From: Verrucomicrobiia bacterium
GTDB taxonomy: Bacteria; Verrucomicrobiota; Verrucomicrobiia; Palsa-1439
Assembly: GCA_022072455.1 (NCBI GenBank)
Contig: JAJVHY010000016.1
Coordinates: forward strand, 64,704 to 128,703
Direction of reading: 5' to 3'
DNA: 64,000 nucleotides
Shown here piece by piece: positions 44,561 to 52,567 of this stretch. Positions within the stretch are counted from its first letter, which is position 1. Every line of letters starts with the position of its first letter. Below the pieces are notes generated by a model. It was not told the DNA's origin. It saw only the letters and a list, made by a program, of their open reading frames with translations, and made no database searches. The translations under genes and the position numbers were made by a program.

Positions 44561-45748
44561 ATGAACAGAAACCGCATGATTAGAACAGCCGGCAACGACA
44601 CAGCGGTAGATCCAAAGCCCTCGCATTCGTCGGGAAACGGTTCGCATGGGAATAACGGGCATGGCGAACCGAAGGAGCATATAGTGTCCACAGCGGCAAC
44701 TCCGAAAGCCGCTATTACGGGCGTTGGGACTACCAGTCCAGACGTGGACCCGGGTGCATTCATTTCCCATTCACGGGCCTACTGGGACCGAAAAGAAAAA
44801 CGACCGGTTGTAGAACTCGACCGCGAACTAATCCTTGCCGCGGCTGAGAACCAAAGCGGTGAACAAGTCGTAACCCAGCACCACACATGGAAATTCAATG
44901 CCATTTGGGCAGAAGCCGAACGTGTCTTGACTGCTGTCGTTCATGAAATGGGGATCAACATACGCAGTGGAGAAGCCCACATTCGCGAACTCACCCAACG
45001 CCTGAAGAATACCAACCGCTATATCGAAGTGGAGCGTAAGACTGTGCCGTGGGCATGGTGGGATTTGGTTCAACTCATCGCCGTGCTCGCATTCGGCCTC
45101 TCTTTGCTGGGAGTGGATGTAAATAGTGCCGCAGTCACATTGATGGAAAGCGGCATTGAAGCATTCCGAAACAATTGGTTGAGATCAGCGCTCTTCAATC
45201 TTTCCATCATCATGGGGGGGGCGTTCGTCATAAAGTCTGTGGGTAATTGGTTGGAAACAGACCTTGCTCGTAGGCGCTACGCATTCACCATTCTTTCTCT
45301 TGCTGGGCTTTCCATCATAGTAGCCGTCCCAGTCTTCGCGCAGACTTATTCGCGACTCGCCGTTGATCCTCTCATCTCGATGACCGCCAATGAGACTGGT
45401 TCACACGGGTCGAATGCGGCGTGGACTTTCGCCCTGCAACTCTTCGTTGGAAATCTCGTCGCCGGTGCGATGTGGTTAACAGCAGCGCAACTTGTCGAGC
45501 GCCATCGCCCCTCTGTACGAGCAGAAAATCCAATGTGGCGGCAGGTCAGGAATGATTTGGATGAGCAAGCAACCGCGATCCGCGAAGAACACGAGAAACT
45601 AGGTCTGAGCCAGGGCAAGTTGGACATCATAGCCGCGATGCGCAGCCAGTTGGTCACCCGTGCCGTGGAATTCTATCTCGTGGCAGCAGCGGAGTGCGAT
45701 CACCGTCGCAAGATGCGCGCCATGATGGAGAAGTCCCAAACCAAGTAA
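44561..45748 (+). CDS. Four-helix membrane protein with low-complexity N-terminus
   Basis: 395 residues. A Gly/Asn/His-rich N-terminal 50 residues are followed by a soluble helical part (residues 60-160) and four hydrophobic segments around residues 170-190, 215-235, 245-265 and 285-310. A cytoplasmic coiled-coil-like C-terminus begins ERHRPSVRAENPM. AAAGGAG lies 5 bases before ATG. It is the first gene of block 1. No family recognised. Membrane topology and position suggest a scaffold or anchor for the ATPases encoded behind it. Confidence 0.72.
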   Translation: MNRNRMIRTAGNDTAVDPKPSHSSGNGSHGNNGHGEPKEHIVSTAATPKAAITGVGTTSPDVDPGAFISHSRAYWDRKEKRPVVELDRELILAAAENQSGEQVVTQHHTWKFNAIWAEAERVLTAVVHEMGINIRSGEAHIRELTQRLKNTNRYIEVERKTVPWAWWDLVQLIAVLAFGLSLLGVDVNSAAVTLMESGIEAFRNNWLRSALFNLSIIMGGAFVIKSVGNWLETDLARRRYAFTILSLAGLSIIVAVPVFAQTYSRLAVDPLISMTANETGSHGSNAAWTFALQLFVGNLVAGAMWLTAAQLVERHRPSVRAENPMWRQVRNDLDEQATAIREEHEKLGLSQGKLDIIAAMRSQLVTRAVEFYLVAAAECDHRRKMRAMMEKSQTK

Positions 45749-45808
45749 AACCAACATCGGAGAACAATCGTGAAAACAACCCAACACACAAAGGAGACGC
45801 CACATCAC

Positions 45809-47374
45809 ATGAACGCATTGAAAACAGCATTTTTCGCAGTTTTTGCCATGACGTTAATCTTTGCACATTCAGCCACTGCCACGCCCGACCAGCATCAATC
45901 CCGACACTATGTTGTGCTGATCAGTTCAGATCTGCCGGCAAAACTTGGGGAGAAAGTATTTGGGCAAAGTCTGCAACTGTTGTTGAAACAAGCCCGCCCC
46001 GGCGACCGTGTGGAATTCCTCGCCGCTCCCAAGGGCACTCGTCTCGCGGATGTAGTGGTGCCAGAAGGAACAGTGCGCGAGCGCGCGAATAGCCGTGAAT
46101 ACGCCGGTCAGTTCGGCGCACTGAAACAATTTGTGACCACTTCCTCCGCTCCAGATTCGAGTCAAGCCATGCAACTACGGCTACCACAATTGCTGGACGA
46201 TATTGGTCGCTCATTTCACCCACAGGAGATTCTTACCTTAATCGTGGTCGGCTCTCCTCTTTACATCGCATCCAACGAACGCGAAGCAGCTTTCGACATG
46301 GAGAAGGGCTTGACGCCGAGCGACGGGATGATAGCTGCCTCCATCAAAGATTCTTTATTCGGTACGAAGGAGCGCAAGGGCCAGTTGCAGGGCGCGACGG
46401 TTCACTGGCTAACACCTTCGGACGATTGGGCCCTAAGCGAAGTCCACCGGCGCACCGTCATTCGGTTTTGGGCGGTCTTTGTCGGAGTTCAGGGGGCCAC
46501 GCTCAGCACTTTATGCAGCGACACCGCACGCGTATTTGGGAACGCGGTACAAGGCGAAAGCACCCCGATCATTGACGCCATACTCGATCCTAACGACCGG
46601 GAACTAGTAATGCGGCCCCCTCCCGTATTCCGACGTATAACGGCACTCCCTGTAGAGTCGCATGTCGAGGTTCGACCGGTCGAAACACCCACCCGGCTAG
46701 TGACGCCGCCAGCAGCCACTCCAGTTTCTGAAGTTCATCCGACAACTAACCGAATGGTCGAATCACAAATTCCGATTGAACCGGCTGAGACACCCAGTCG
46801 GCCGGAGACACCGGCTGTGATCCCAGAGATAGCCGTCCCTCTGCTCCCAACAGCTCCAAAAGTGGAATCACCAGCCATCATAAAGGCCGTCACAGAAATC
46901 CCACAAACCCCGCAAGGGCGCATCGGGATTGCCGCTGTTTGGGAAGTGCCGACCGGCGCTGCATCTGCAGCTGACATGGATCTCTATGTGGCCGCTCAAC
47001 GTGGGGGAGAAGAGGTCTATTGGAGACATCCGGAAGCCCCCGGGGCCTTTTACTTTCGCGACGTCCGGCATGCCGGCCCGGCGCAAAACGGAGGTGATTG
47101 GACTGCAAGCTGGGAATACGTCGAGGTCAAACACGGACGGCTGGAAGACGTGTCCATCTGGCTGAATGTTTATAGCGCCAGGAGCAGCGTTTCGGGCATT
47201 GTGAGAATTCAATTCAACGGAAGAACCGTAGACAAAGCTTTCCATTTCGCTGTCACCCGGGGCAACCGTGGCGGTGACAGCAATCTTTCGAAGCGCCGAG
47301 AAAGCCCCTATTGGCAGGAGATCAAACTCGCTGACCTCTTCACCGAGGCCAATGCTCACACACCGATACACTAA
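45809..47374 (+). CDS. Exported protein, VWA/esterase-like N-part and beta-rich C-part
   Basis: 521 residues. A signal peptide (LKTAFFAVFAMTLIFAHSATA) is followed by an alpha/beta N-domain (residues 25-260) that begins HYVVLISSDLPA and has GQSLQLLLKQARPGDRVEFLA, resembling a von Willebrand-type fold but without a clear MIDAS (DxSxS). A Pro-rich linker (residues 290-370) follows, then a beta-sandwich-like C-domain. ATG 45809 is preferred to GTG 45770; AAAGGAG lies 12 bases upstream. No function can be assigned. It would act in the periplasm or outside. Confidence 0.7.
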   Translation: MNALKTAFFAVFAMTLIFAHSATATPDQHQSRHYVVLISSDLPAKLGEKVFGQSLQLLLKQARPGDRVEFLAAPKGTRLADVVVPEGTVRERANSREYAGQFGALKQFVTTSSAPDSSQAMQLRLPQLLDDIGRSFHPQEILTLIVVGSPLYIASNEREAAFDMEKGLTPSDGMIAASIKDSLFGTKERKGQLQGATVHWLTPSDDWALSEVHRRTVIRFWAVFVGVQGATLSTLCSDTARVFGNAVQGESTPIIDAILDPNDRELVMRPPPVFRRITALPVESHVEVRPVETPTRLVTPPAATPVSEVHPTTNRMVESQIPIEPAETPSRPETPAVIPEIAVPLLPTAPKVESPAIIKAVTEIPQTPQGRIGIAAVWEVPTGAASAADMDLYVAAQRGGEEVYWRHPEAPGAFYFRDVRHAGPAQNGGDWTASWEYVEVKHGRLEDVSIWLNVYSARSSVSGIVRIQFNGRTVDKAFHFAVTRGNRGGDSNLSKRRESPYWQEIKLADLFTEANAHTPIH

Positions 47375-47435
47375 GTACTAGCAACATTAGCGAGGACCAA
47401 ACGTGAATATCAGTCACTTCAACAAAGGAGACATA

Positions 47436-47891
47436 ATGAACGCACAGCTAAATGCCGGCGCCCAAACAGCACCACAAGACGTTCAGATCATCCGATCGGT
47501 CATCACTGAACGCAATCGCTTCGTAACGGCGCGAGAGTACATGATACGTGGAATTTGGTGCGTAGTGGGCTTTGCTTTGTTGCTCGCGGCTTTTTGTGGA
47601 AATCTTTTGTTGGGAATGGGGAGCGCAGATAGTCTACCCGCACGTATCACTACGCGTGTAAGTTACCGGTTGCATAACCCAATCTGCTGGCCAGCGTGGC
47701 TTTACTACGGCGCTCTTTCCTCCTGTTTGTTTTTGTTGATCATGTTTCTTTTTCGCAAGCAAGTTCACCCGGTCGCAGACTCCAATCCAAAGGAAAACCC
47801 GTCCGCTTGGATTTGTATCATCCTTCCGGCCTGTGGGCTGATGATTCTCGGTGAAATTGCAATCCGACAAGCAATCGCGTGCAGTTGGTAA
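47436..47891 (+). CDS. Small membrane protein
   Basis: 151 residues with three hydrophobic segments around residues 40-58, 88-105 and 125-145. It has no recognised motif. AAAGGAGA lies 7 bases before ATG 47436; an in-frame GTG start at 47403 is less likely. It lies between an exported protein and the zinc-ribbon membrane protein in the same orientation. Confidence 0.65.
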   Translation: MNAQLNAGAQTAPQDVQIIRSVITERNRFVTAREYMIRGIWCVVGFALLLAAFCGNLLLGMGSADSLPARITTRVSYRLHNPICWPAWLYYGALSSCLFLLIMFLFRKQVHPVADSNPKENPSAWICIILPACGLMILGEIAIRQAIACSW

Positions 47892-47929
47892 CTGATTGTT
47901 GAAACCGCTTGCAACCCCAAAGGAACCCA

Positions 47930-48808
47930 ATGAACACACAAGCCATCCCGCAAACGTCCACAGTGCGTTGTCCCGAGTGTGGCCTGAAAACCCCCGGCAA
48001 CGCACCATTATGCGAAAACTGTAATGCGACACTGCCTCAGCATTTGGTCGCCGCAGGATCAAATGCATCTGTTTCGTCTGGCTGGAACATTGCTCAGGCA
48101 GCACTTCCTGTCACCGCACAGGAGCCGTGGCTCGGGGAAGCCCCTGCCATCCAGCGTTCCCGCACTTCCACGCCTCCCACCATAGCTCCGACACCAAGAA
48201 ATCCGTCCCTTCAAGGTGATCTAGTAGGTCGTGTGATCCTGATGGAGGCACCTTATCAGGAAAAACCGGACTTCGATTGGTGCAAGTTCTTCACAAAGGT
48301 GCTCTGGTTTCTACTATTGGTGGCGTCTCCCATTTTGCTGCTTCATGTGGTGCTCACGAAACTCGGCGCGCTACCGGTTATTTTGGCCGTCGTTGGCGTA
48401 TTCTTTCTCCTCCGGTTTATCACGCCGTCCAATCTGTTTGCCTTGTGGCGTCTGCATGCAGTGATGAGTCCACTCAAACGACAAGATCAGGAAATGGTAC
48501 CCGTTCGTTATTTGAGGGTCAGGGATGAAAACGAAGATGAATGGACCGCTCGCATGAAGGGCAACACGTGCTTGGGAAATGTGTCGCCGGACGATTTGGT
48601 TTCCCTGTGGGGATACTGGCGCGGCGGGACGCTCTTTGTCAAACGTGGATTCAACCATCGGACGCGTAGCCAGATACAGTTCCAGAACTCGTACTCGTGG
48701 ATCGGTCTTGTTGTCACTTTGGGGGTTATTCTGTTTCTGTTCTGTTGGTTTTATCAACCGATCCACACTTTAGGGCAAAGAATGCATGAACTGGGAGGTT
48801 CGCTATGA
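47930..48808 (+). CDS. Zinc-ribbon membrane protein
   Basis: 292 residues. An N-terminal zinc ribbon (CPECGLKTPGNAPLCENCN, residues 10-30) is followed by a variable linker and hydrophobic segments near residues 122-140, 145-165 and 260-280. Cytoplasmic parts contain a basic stretch at residues 180-210. It overlaps the HerA-like ATPase start by 4 bp. Ribosome site AAAGGAA. Zinc-ribbon membrane proteins are a common modular class with no defined function. In this module it may anchor the ATPase. Confidence 0.72.
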   Translation: MNTQAIPQTSTVRCPECGLKTPGNAPLCENCNATLPQHLVAAGSNASVSSGWNIAQAALPVTAQEPWLGEAPAIQRSRTSTPPTIAPTPRNPSLQGDLVGRVILMEAPYQEKPDFDWCKFFTKVLWFLLLVASPILLLHVVLTKLGALPVILAVVGVFFLLRFITPSNLFALWRLHAVMSPLKRQDQEMVPVRYLRVRDENEDEWTARMKGNTCLGNVSPDDLVSLWGYWRGGTLFVKRGFNHRTRSQIQFQNSYSWIGLVVTLGVILFLFCWFYQPIHTLGQRMHELGGSL

Positions 48809-51369
48809 ACATAGTTCAGCGAATTCAAGCCCTTGAAGGAAAGCATGTCGAGTCTGTCGTGCCTAATCGGCCGGGCCAACACTTCGTGGGCAATTGGGGC
48901 TTTGTTCGGGTACTCAGTGTGGCTCGGTCCATCGAATCCTCTTCTCCGACCAGTACCGTGCTGCTCGCTCCCCAAAACCAATTCCTGTCAGGTCTCCATG
49001 CAACAAGATGTCCGTGGGGATTTCTGGTCAAGGGTGACTCATCGCAAATCCAAGTGTATCTAGCGCTACCTGCATCTGGAAACGTCCACAACGCTTGGGA
49101 ACTACGATTAGCCTCCTGTTTTCCCGGTTGCGAGTTTTCTCCGGTTGGCAATCGGCTCGACCTTGAGCGACAAATCGCCAGTCTTGATCACGTTGCCGCG
49201 CTGACCGGTAATCCTGCGGTTGCAGCTTCTGAATCCACCGGCTCAGCCGTTTCCGCCGCTCGACTGGAAGCTTTGCTCCGAAATATGCGTGGCCGTCAAT
49301 TCGCATACCTCGTAGTTGCTCGCCCAGTTAAGGTGGAGATAATCCAAGAGTCATTCAACCGTCTTGCCGCTGAGGAGCGCGAGCTAGTGTCCAACTTCCA
49401 GCGGCGCGGTTCAGCCGAGGAACAGAATCATCCGCAAGCTAAACGCTGTTTGGAATTGATCCGTGCTGCGTGCAGCAATCACGAATTGGGTTTGACCATT
49501 GGCATGTGGGATGTCCAAGCGCATTTGCGTACGCGCACGGCACCTGACCTGTTCTTTGGCAAGCAGGCGCTGCATGCCGCACTCTCCGGCCCCGGTAGTC
49601 GTCCTCAACCCATCCGTGTGCAATCTTGCTCCCCCCAACGAAGCGAGAATGCGCAGTCCTTCTACACCCGTCTGAATACCAACGAAGCGGTGACTATTGC
49701 CAAGCTCCCCGAGGAGGAATTACACGGCTATCGCGTGCGGGAGTATGTCCGTTTTGCTGTTTCAGGACCGATTGTCGGGCCTTCAAACGGAGTGGACATC
49801 GGTTCCGTGATGGATACCGGGGCGCGCACCGGAAACTGGTTCTCGGTTCCCCTAAGCGACCTGACGCGCCATGCCCTCGTTGTGGGAGCAAGCGGTTTCG
49901 GTAAGACAAATACCTGTCAGAATCTCCTAGTCCAGCTCTGGAAGGAGTACCGGATTCCGTGGTTGGTCATTGAACCTTCGATGAAATCTGAATATCGGCG
50001 GTTGCTACGTTCGTCACTGGCTGGTGACCTGCGAATTTTCACCTTGGGGGATGAAAGTGGCGTTCCATTTCGGCTGAACCCGTTGGAGGTTTTGCCGGGC
50101 ATTCATGTTCAAACGCAGATTGATAGTGCGTTGTCGCTCTTTGGCGCTGCATTTGGATGGGTTTCCCCTATGCCGGAGGTACTCGGACTGGCGGTCCATC
50201 GACTCTATCTCAATCGTGGCTGGGATTTAGTTCAGGGAACGCATCCCCAAGGATACTCCTCCGACGTGCAGCCAACGCTTGGCGACCTCTTGAGGCTGAT
50301 TCCATCGTTCGTGGAGGAACTCGGCTACAACGCGGAAATTTCCTCAACCATCCGAGCCGGCCTCACGACCCGTCTCTCAAGTCTCACAAGCGGCGGCAAA
50401 GGCCGCATGCTTGACCTGGGTATTTCGACGTCGTTTGACCAACTTTTGTCTCAGCCGGCAATCTTGGAATTGTCTGCCGTCGGGAATGATGAAGAGAAAG
50501 CCTTCCTCCTCGGTGCCATCCTGATGCGGCTGGCGCAATACCGGCAATCCACAGGATTGACCGATGGCCGGCTACAGCATGTCTTGCTGATTGAGGAAGC
50601 ACATCGGCTTCTGGCGGCGACTCCGCCCCACACTGCAGCGGATGTTGGAAATCCACGCGCGAAAGCGGTGGAGACGTTCTGCAATCTATTGGCGGAAATC
50701 CGCGCCTACGGTCAAGGTGTCATTATCGCCGACCAAATTCCATCCAAGCTTGTCCCTGACTTGCTGAAGAACGTGAACCTGAAAATCGTTCATCGCCTCC
50801 CGGCGGAAGATGATCGCCGACTGGTTGGGGCGACCATGAATTTGTCACCTGCCCACGAACGCTTCCTCTCCACGTTGCCCACAGGCCAGGCAGTCGTGTT
50901 CGCCGAAGGACGGGAATTGGCATGTCATCTGTCGATTCCCAACGCTGGTCATCAACTGCGCAAGCCGTCCAGTGTTCCGTCAAAAGCTGAGATTATCGAA
51001 CACATGAAAACGAAGTTCAACTTGCCACCGTCCAGCCATGATCAGCCGACGAGATTCACACACCCCCAACTGGTGTTGCCGTCGTGCCCAGGTTGTTTGA
51101 GCACCAAATGCACAATGAGAACTACAATTCTGCGGACAATGGTGACCGAAGATCTCGCCCCGGGATTCCAACAAGCCATCACAAGGGGATGGGATGCCTT
51201 GTGGCAATTTGGTTTGTCCACAGCCGGTCAGATTTCCGTGAGCAACAAGGCGGACGTCGCCTTCTGCCTGCTATTGAACATTGCTGCGCTGGGGAAGTTC
51301 GACAAACCGGCAATCGAGGAGATGAGAAATCAAATGAATCACAGACGCGTCGAAACGATCACCGCGTAA
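48805..51369 (+). CDS. HerA/VirB4-like P-loop ATPase (DUF87 type)
   Basis: 854 residues. Walker A GASGFGKTNT lies near residue 360 and Walker B VLLIEEAHRLL near 594; IIADQIPSKL matches the sensor Q/S region of HerA-FtsK pumps. A long N-terminal domain of 340 residues contains no known motif. A C-terminal cysteine pair CPGCLSTKC lies near 755. The LVIEPSMKSEYR stretch after Walker A is a family hallmark of conjugation-type ATPases. It is likely a hexameric motor for DNA or protein. It overlaps the preceding membrane protein. Confidence 0.82.
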   Translation: MNIVQRIQALEGKHVESVVPNRPGQHFVGNWGFVRVLSVARSIESSSPTSTVLLAPQNQFLSGLHATRCPWGFLVKGDSSQIQVYLALPASGNVHNAWELRLASCFPGCEFSPVGNRLDLERQIASLDHVAALTGNPAVAASESTGSAVSAARLEALLRNMRGRQFAYLVVARPVKVEIIQESFNRLAAEERELVSNFQRRGSAEEQNHPQAKRCLELIRAACSNHELGLTIGMWDVQAHLRTRTAPDLFFGKQALHAALSGPGSRPQPIRVQSCSPQRSENAQSFYTRLNTNEAVTIAKLPEEELHGYRVREYVRFAVSGPIVGPSNGVDIGSVMDTGARTGNWFSVPLSDLTRHALVVGASGFGKTNTCQNLLVQLWKEYRIPWLVIEPSMKSEYRRLLRSSLAGDLRIFTLGDESGVPFRLNPLEVLPGIHVQTQIDSALSLFGAAFGWVSPMPEVLGLAVHRLYLNRGWDLVQGTHPQGYSSDVQPTLGDLLRLIPSFVEELGYNAEISSTIRAGLTTRLSSLTSGGKGRMLDLGISTSFDQLLSQPAILELSAVGNDEEKAFLLGAILMRLAQYRQSTGLTDGRLQHVLLIEEAHRLLAATPPHTAADVGNPRAKAVETFCNLLAEIRAYGQGVIIADQIPSKLVPDLLKNVNLKIVHRLPAEDDRRLVGATMNLSPAHERFLSTLPTGQAVVFAEGRELACHLSIPNAGHQLRKPSSVPSKAEIIEHMKTKFNLPPSSHDQPTRFTHPQLVLPSCPGCLSTKCTMRTTILRTMVTEDLAPGFQQAITRGWDALWQFGLSTAGQISVSNKADVAFCLLLNIAALGKFDKPAIEEMRNQMNHRRVETITA

Positions 51370-51384
51370 CACAAAGGAATCCCT

Positions 51385-51978
51385 ATGAACAACCACCAAG
51401 TCGAAAAGACACCACGCCGGCTGGAGTCTGATACCTACAAGCTGCGAACTTATTTTCAGGACGTGGATGAGCAAACCGTCAAGGTTCTGACTGAGAAATA
51501 CGGCCACCTCGTCCCACCGGACCGCTTGCAGACCATGGCGAATCAGCCCACTTCCTTTGAGACATCACCGGAATTTGCGAAGGCGTTCAAAGCGGAAGCC
51601 GGTGTTCCGCCGGAAGCGGGCGTGGTTGGCTACACTGAGCGTGGTCGTCCGGCCCACGTCAGCACTGAGGATATGGCGAGTGTTCCTGAAACCACTGTGC
51701 ATGAACGGCTTCACCAGCTTTCTGATGCCCGTGCTCCAGAAATCTTTGGGCCTAAACTTTACGAAGGTGTGACCGAGGATTTAGCTATCGAAACCGTTGG
51801 TCGAGAGCCCAGCCCCGGTGATCCCGTCGCATATCCGGAAGAGCGCGCATCTGCACATTTGCTGCGCGAGAAAGTCGGCAACGATGCAGTCGAGGAGGCC
51901 TATTTCAGAGGCGATTCAGCGAAGCTCACTGAACGGCTGAACGACTCCATTGAGGAAACCAAACCGGAGGATCAATAG
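51385..51978 (+). CDS. Small HExxH metallopeptidase-like protein
   Basis: 197 residues, soluble. The HExxH motif HERLHQ lies at residues 105-109, in the helix TTVHERLHQLSD. A second Glu that could complete a zinc site occurs downstream in EDLAIETVGREP near residue 134. The N-terminal part looks globular with LTEKYGHLVPP. No signal peptide. It lies directly after the HerA-like gene (15 bp) and before the phosphatase gene (2 bp). It could be a protease acting on a module component, or a toxin domain. Confidence 0.65.
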   Translation: MNNHQVEKTPRRLESDTYKLRTYFQDVDEQTVKVLTEKYGHLVPPDRLQTMANQPTSFETSPEFAKAFKAEAGVPPEAGVVGYTERGRPAHVSTEDMASVPETTVHERLHQLSDARAPEIFGPKLYEGVTEDLAIETVGREPSPGDPVAYPEERASAHLLREKVGNDAVEEAYFRGDSAKLTERLNDSIEETKPEDQ

Positions 51979-51980
51979 CG

Positions 51981-52550
51981 ATGTTCATCGAAGAACTGGG
52001 CCGGCACTTGGCCGTCTGTTCACTGGCCGAACTGGAGAGAATGTTGAAAATGGATGCCCGGTTTTGGAACGTGGTGTCCATCCGTGAACCGCACATTCCG
52101 CGACCGCCTTCTCTCCGATATGCCAAACGTTTCCATGAGGTCATTTTTGATGATCTGGAGAGAATTGACTATCAGGTCGCGAGTACGCCACCACGAAGCG
52201 AACATATTGCAGGCATCTTCCGATTCGTGGACGCGCATCCCAGCGAGCCAATATTGATTCATTGTCTGGCAGGACTCTCCCGCAGCACGGCTGTAACGCT
52301 GGCTGTAATCATTCGGGGATTATTCCGCGAAGAGCAATCAGCGACAACGATCGCACCAGTTGTCGCGCGCGCGGTGGAAATCTTACTGAGGCTCCGCCCG
52401 CAAGCACGGCCTAATGCGCTGGTGTTGCAATTTGGATTGGAACAGTTTTTAGCCGCCGACCACATCCAACTAATCGTCAGCGAAGTGAGCCGCCATCCGA
52501 TCTTGGTTGAAAATCGTTCAGTAAAATCGCGTTCAAATGAAACCCAATAA
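51981..52550 (+). CDS. Dual-specificity/tyrosine phosphatase-like protein
   Basis: 189 residues. The Cys-based phosphatase P-loop HCLAGLSRST (CX5R) has its nucleophile Cys near residue 95, and a general acid Asp is probably one of VIFDDLERIDY near 55. The Cys-loop to Asp spacing fits DSP-type (PTP superfamily) enzymes. No signal peptide, so it should be cytoplasmic. It lies 2 bp after the HExxH gene and 17 bp before the coupling ATPase, so it is co-translated. The target phosphoprotein is unknown. Confidence 0.8.
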   Translation: MFIEELGRHLAVCSLAELERMLKMDARFWNVVSIREPHIPRPPSLRYAKRFHEVIFDDLERIDYQVASTPPRSEHIAGIFRFVDAHPSEPILIHCLAGLSRSTAVTLAVIIRGLFREEQSATTIAPVVARAVEILLRLRPQARPNALVLQFGLEQFLAADHIQLIVSEVSRHPILVENRSVKSRSNETQ

Positions 52551-52567
52551 CGAAAGGAGGATGTAAC

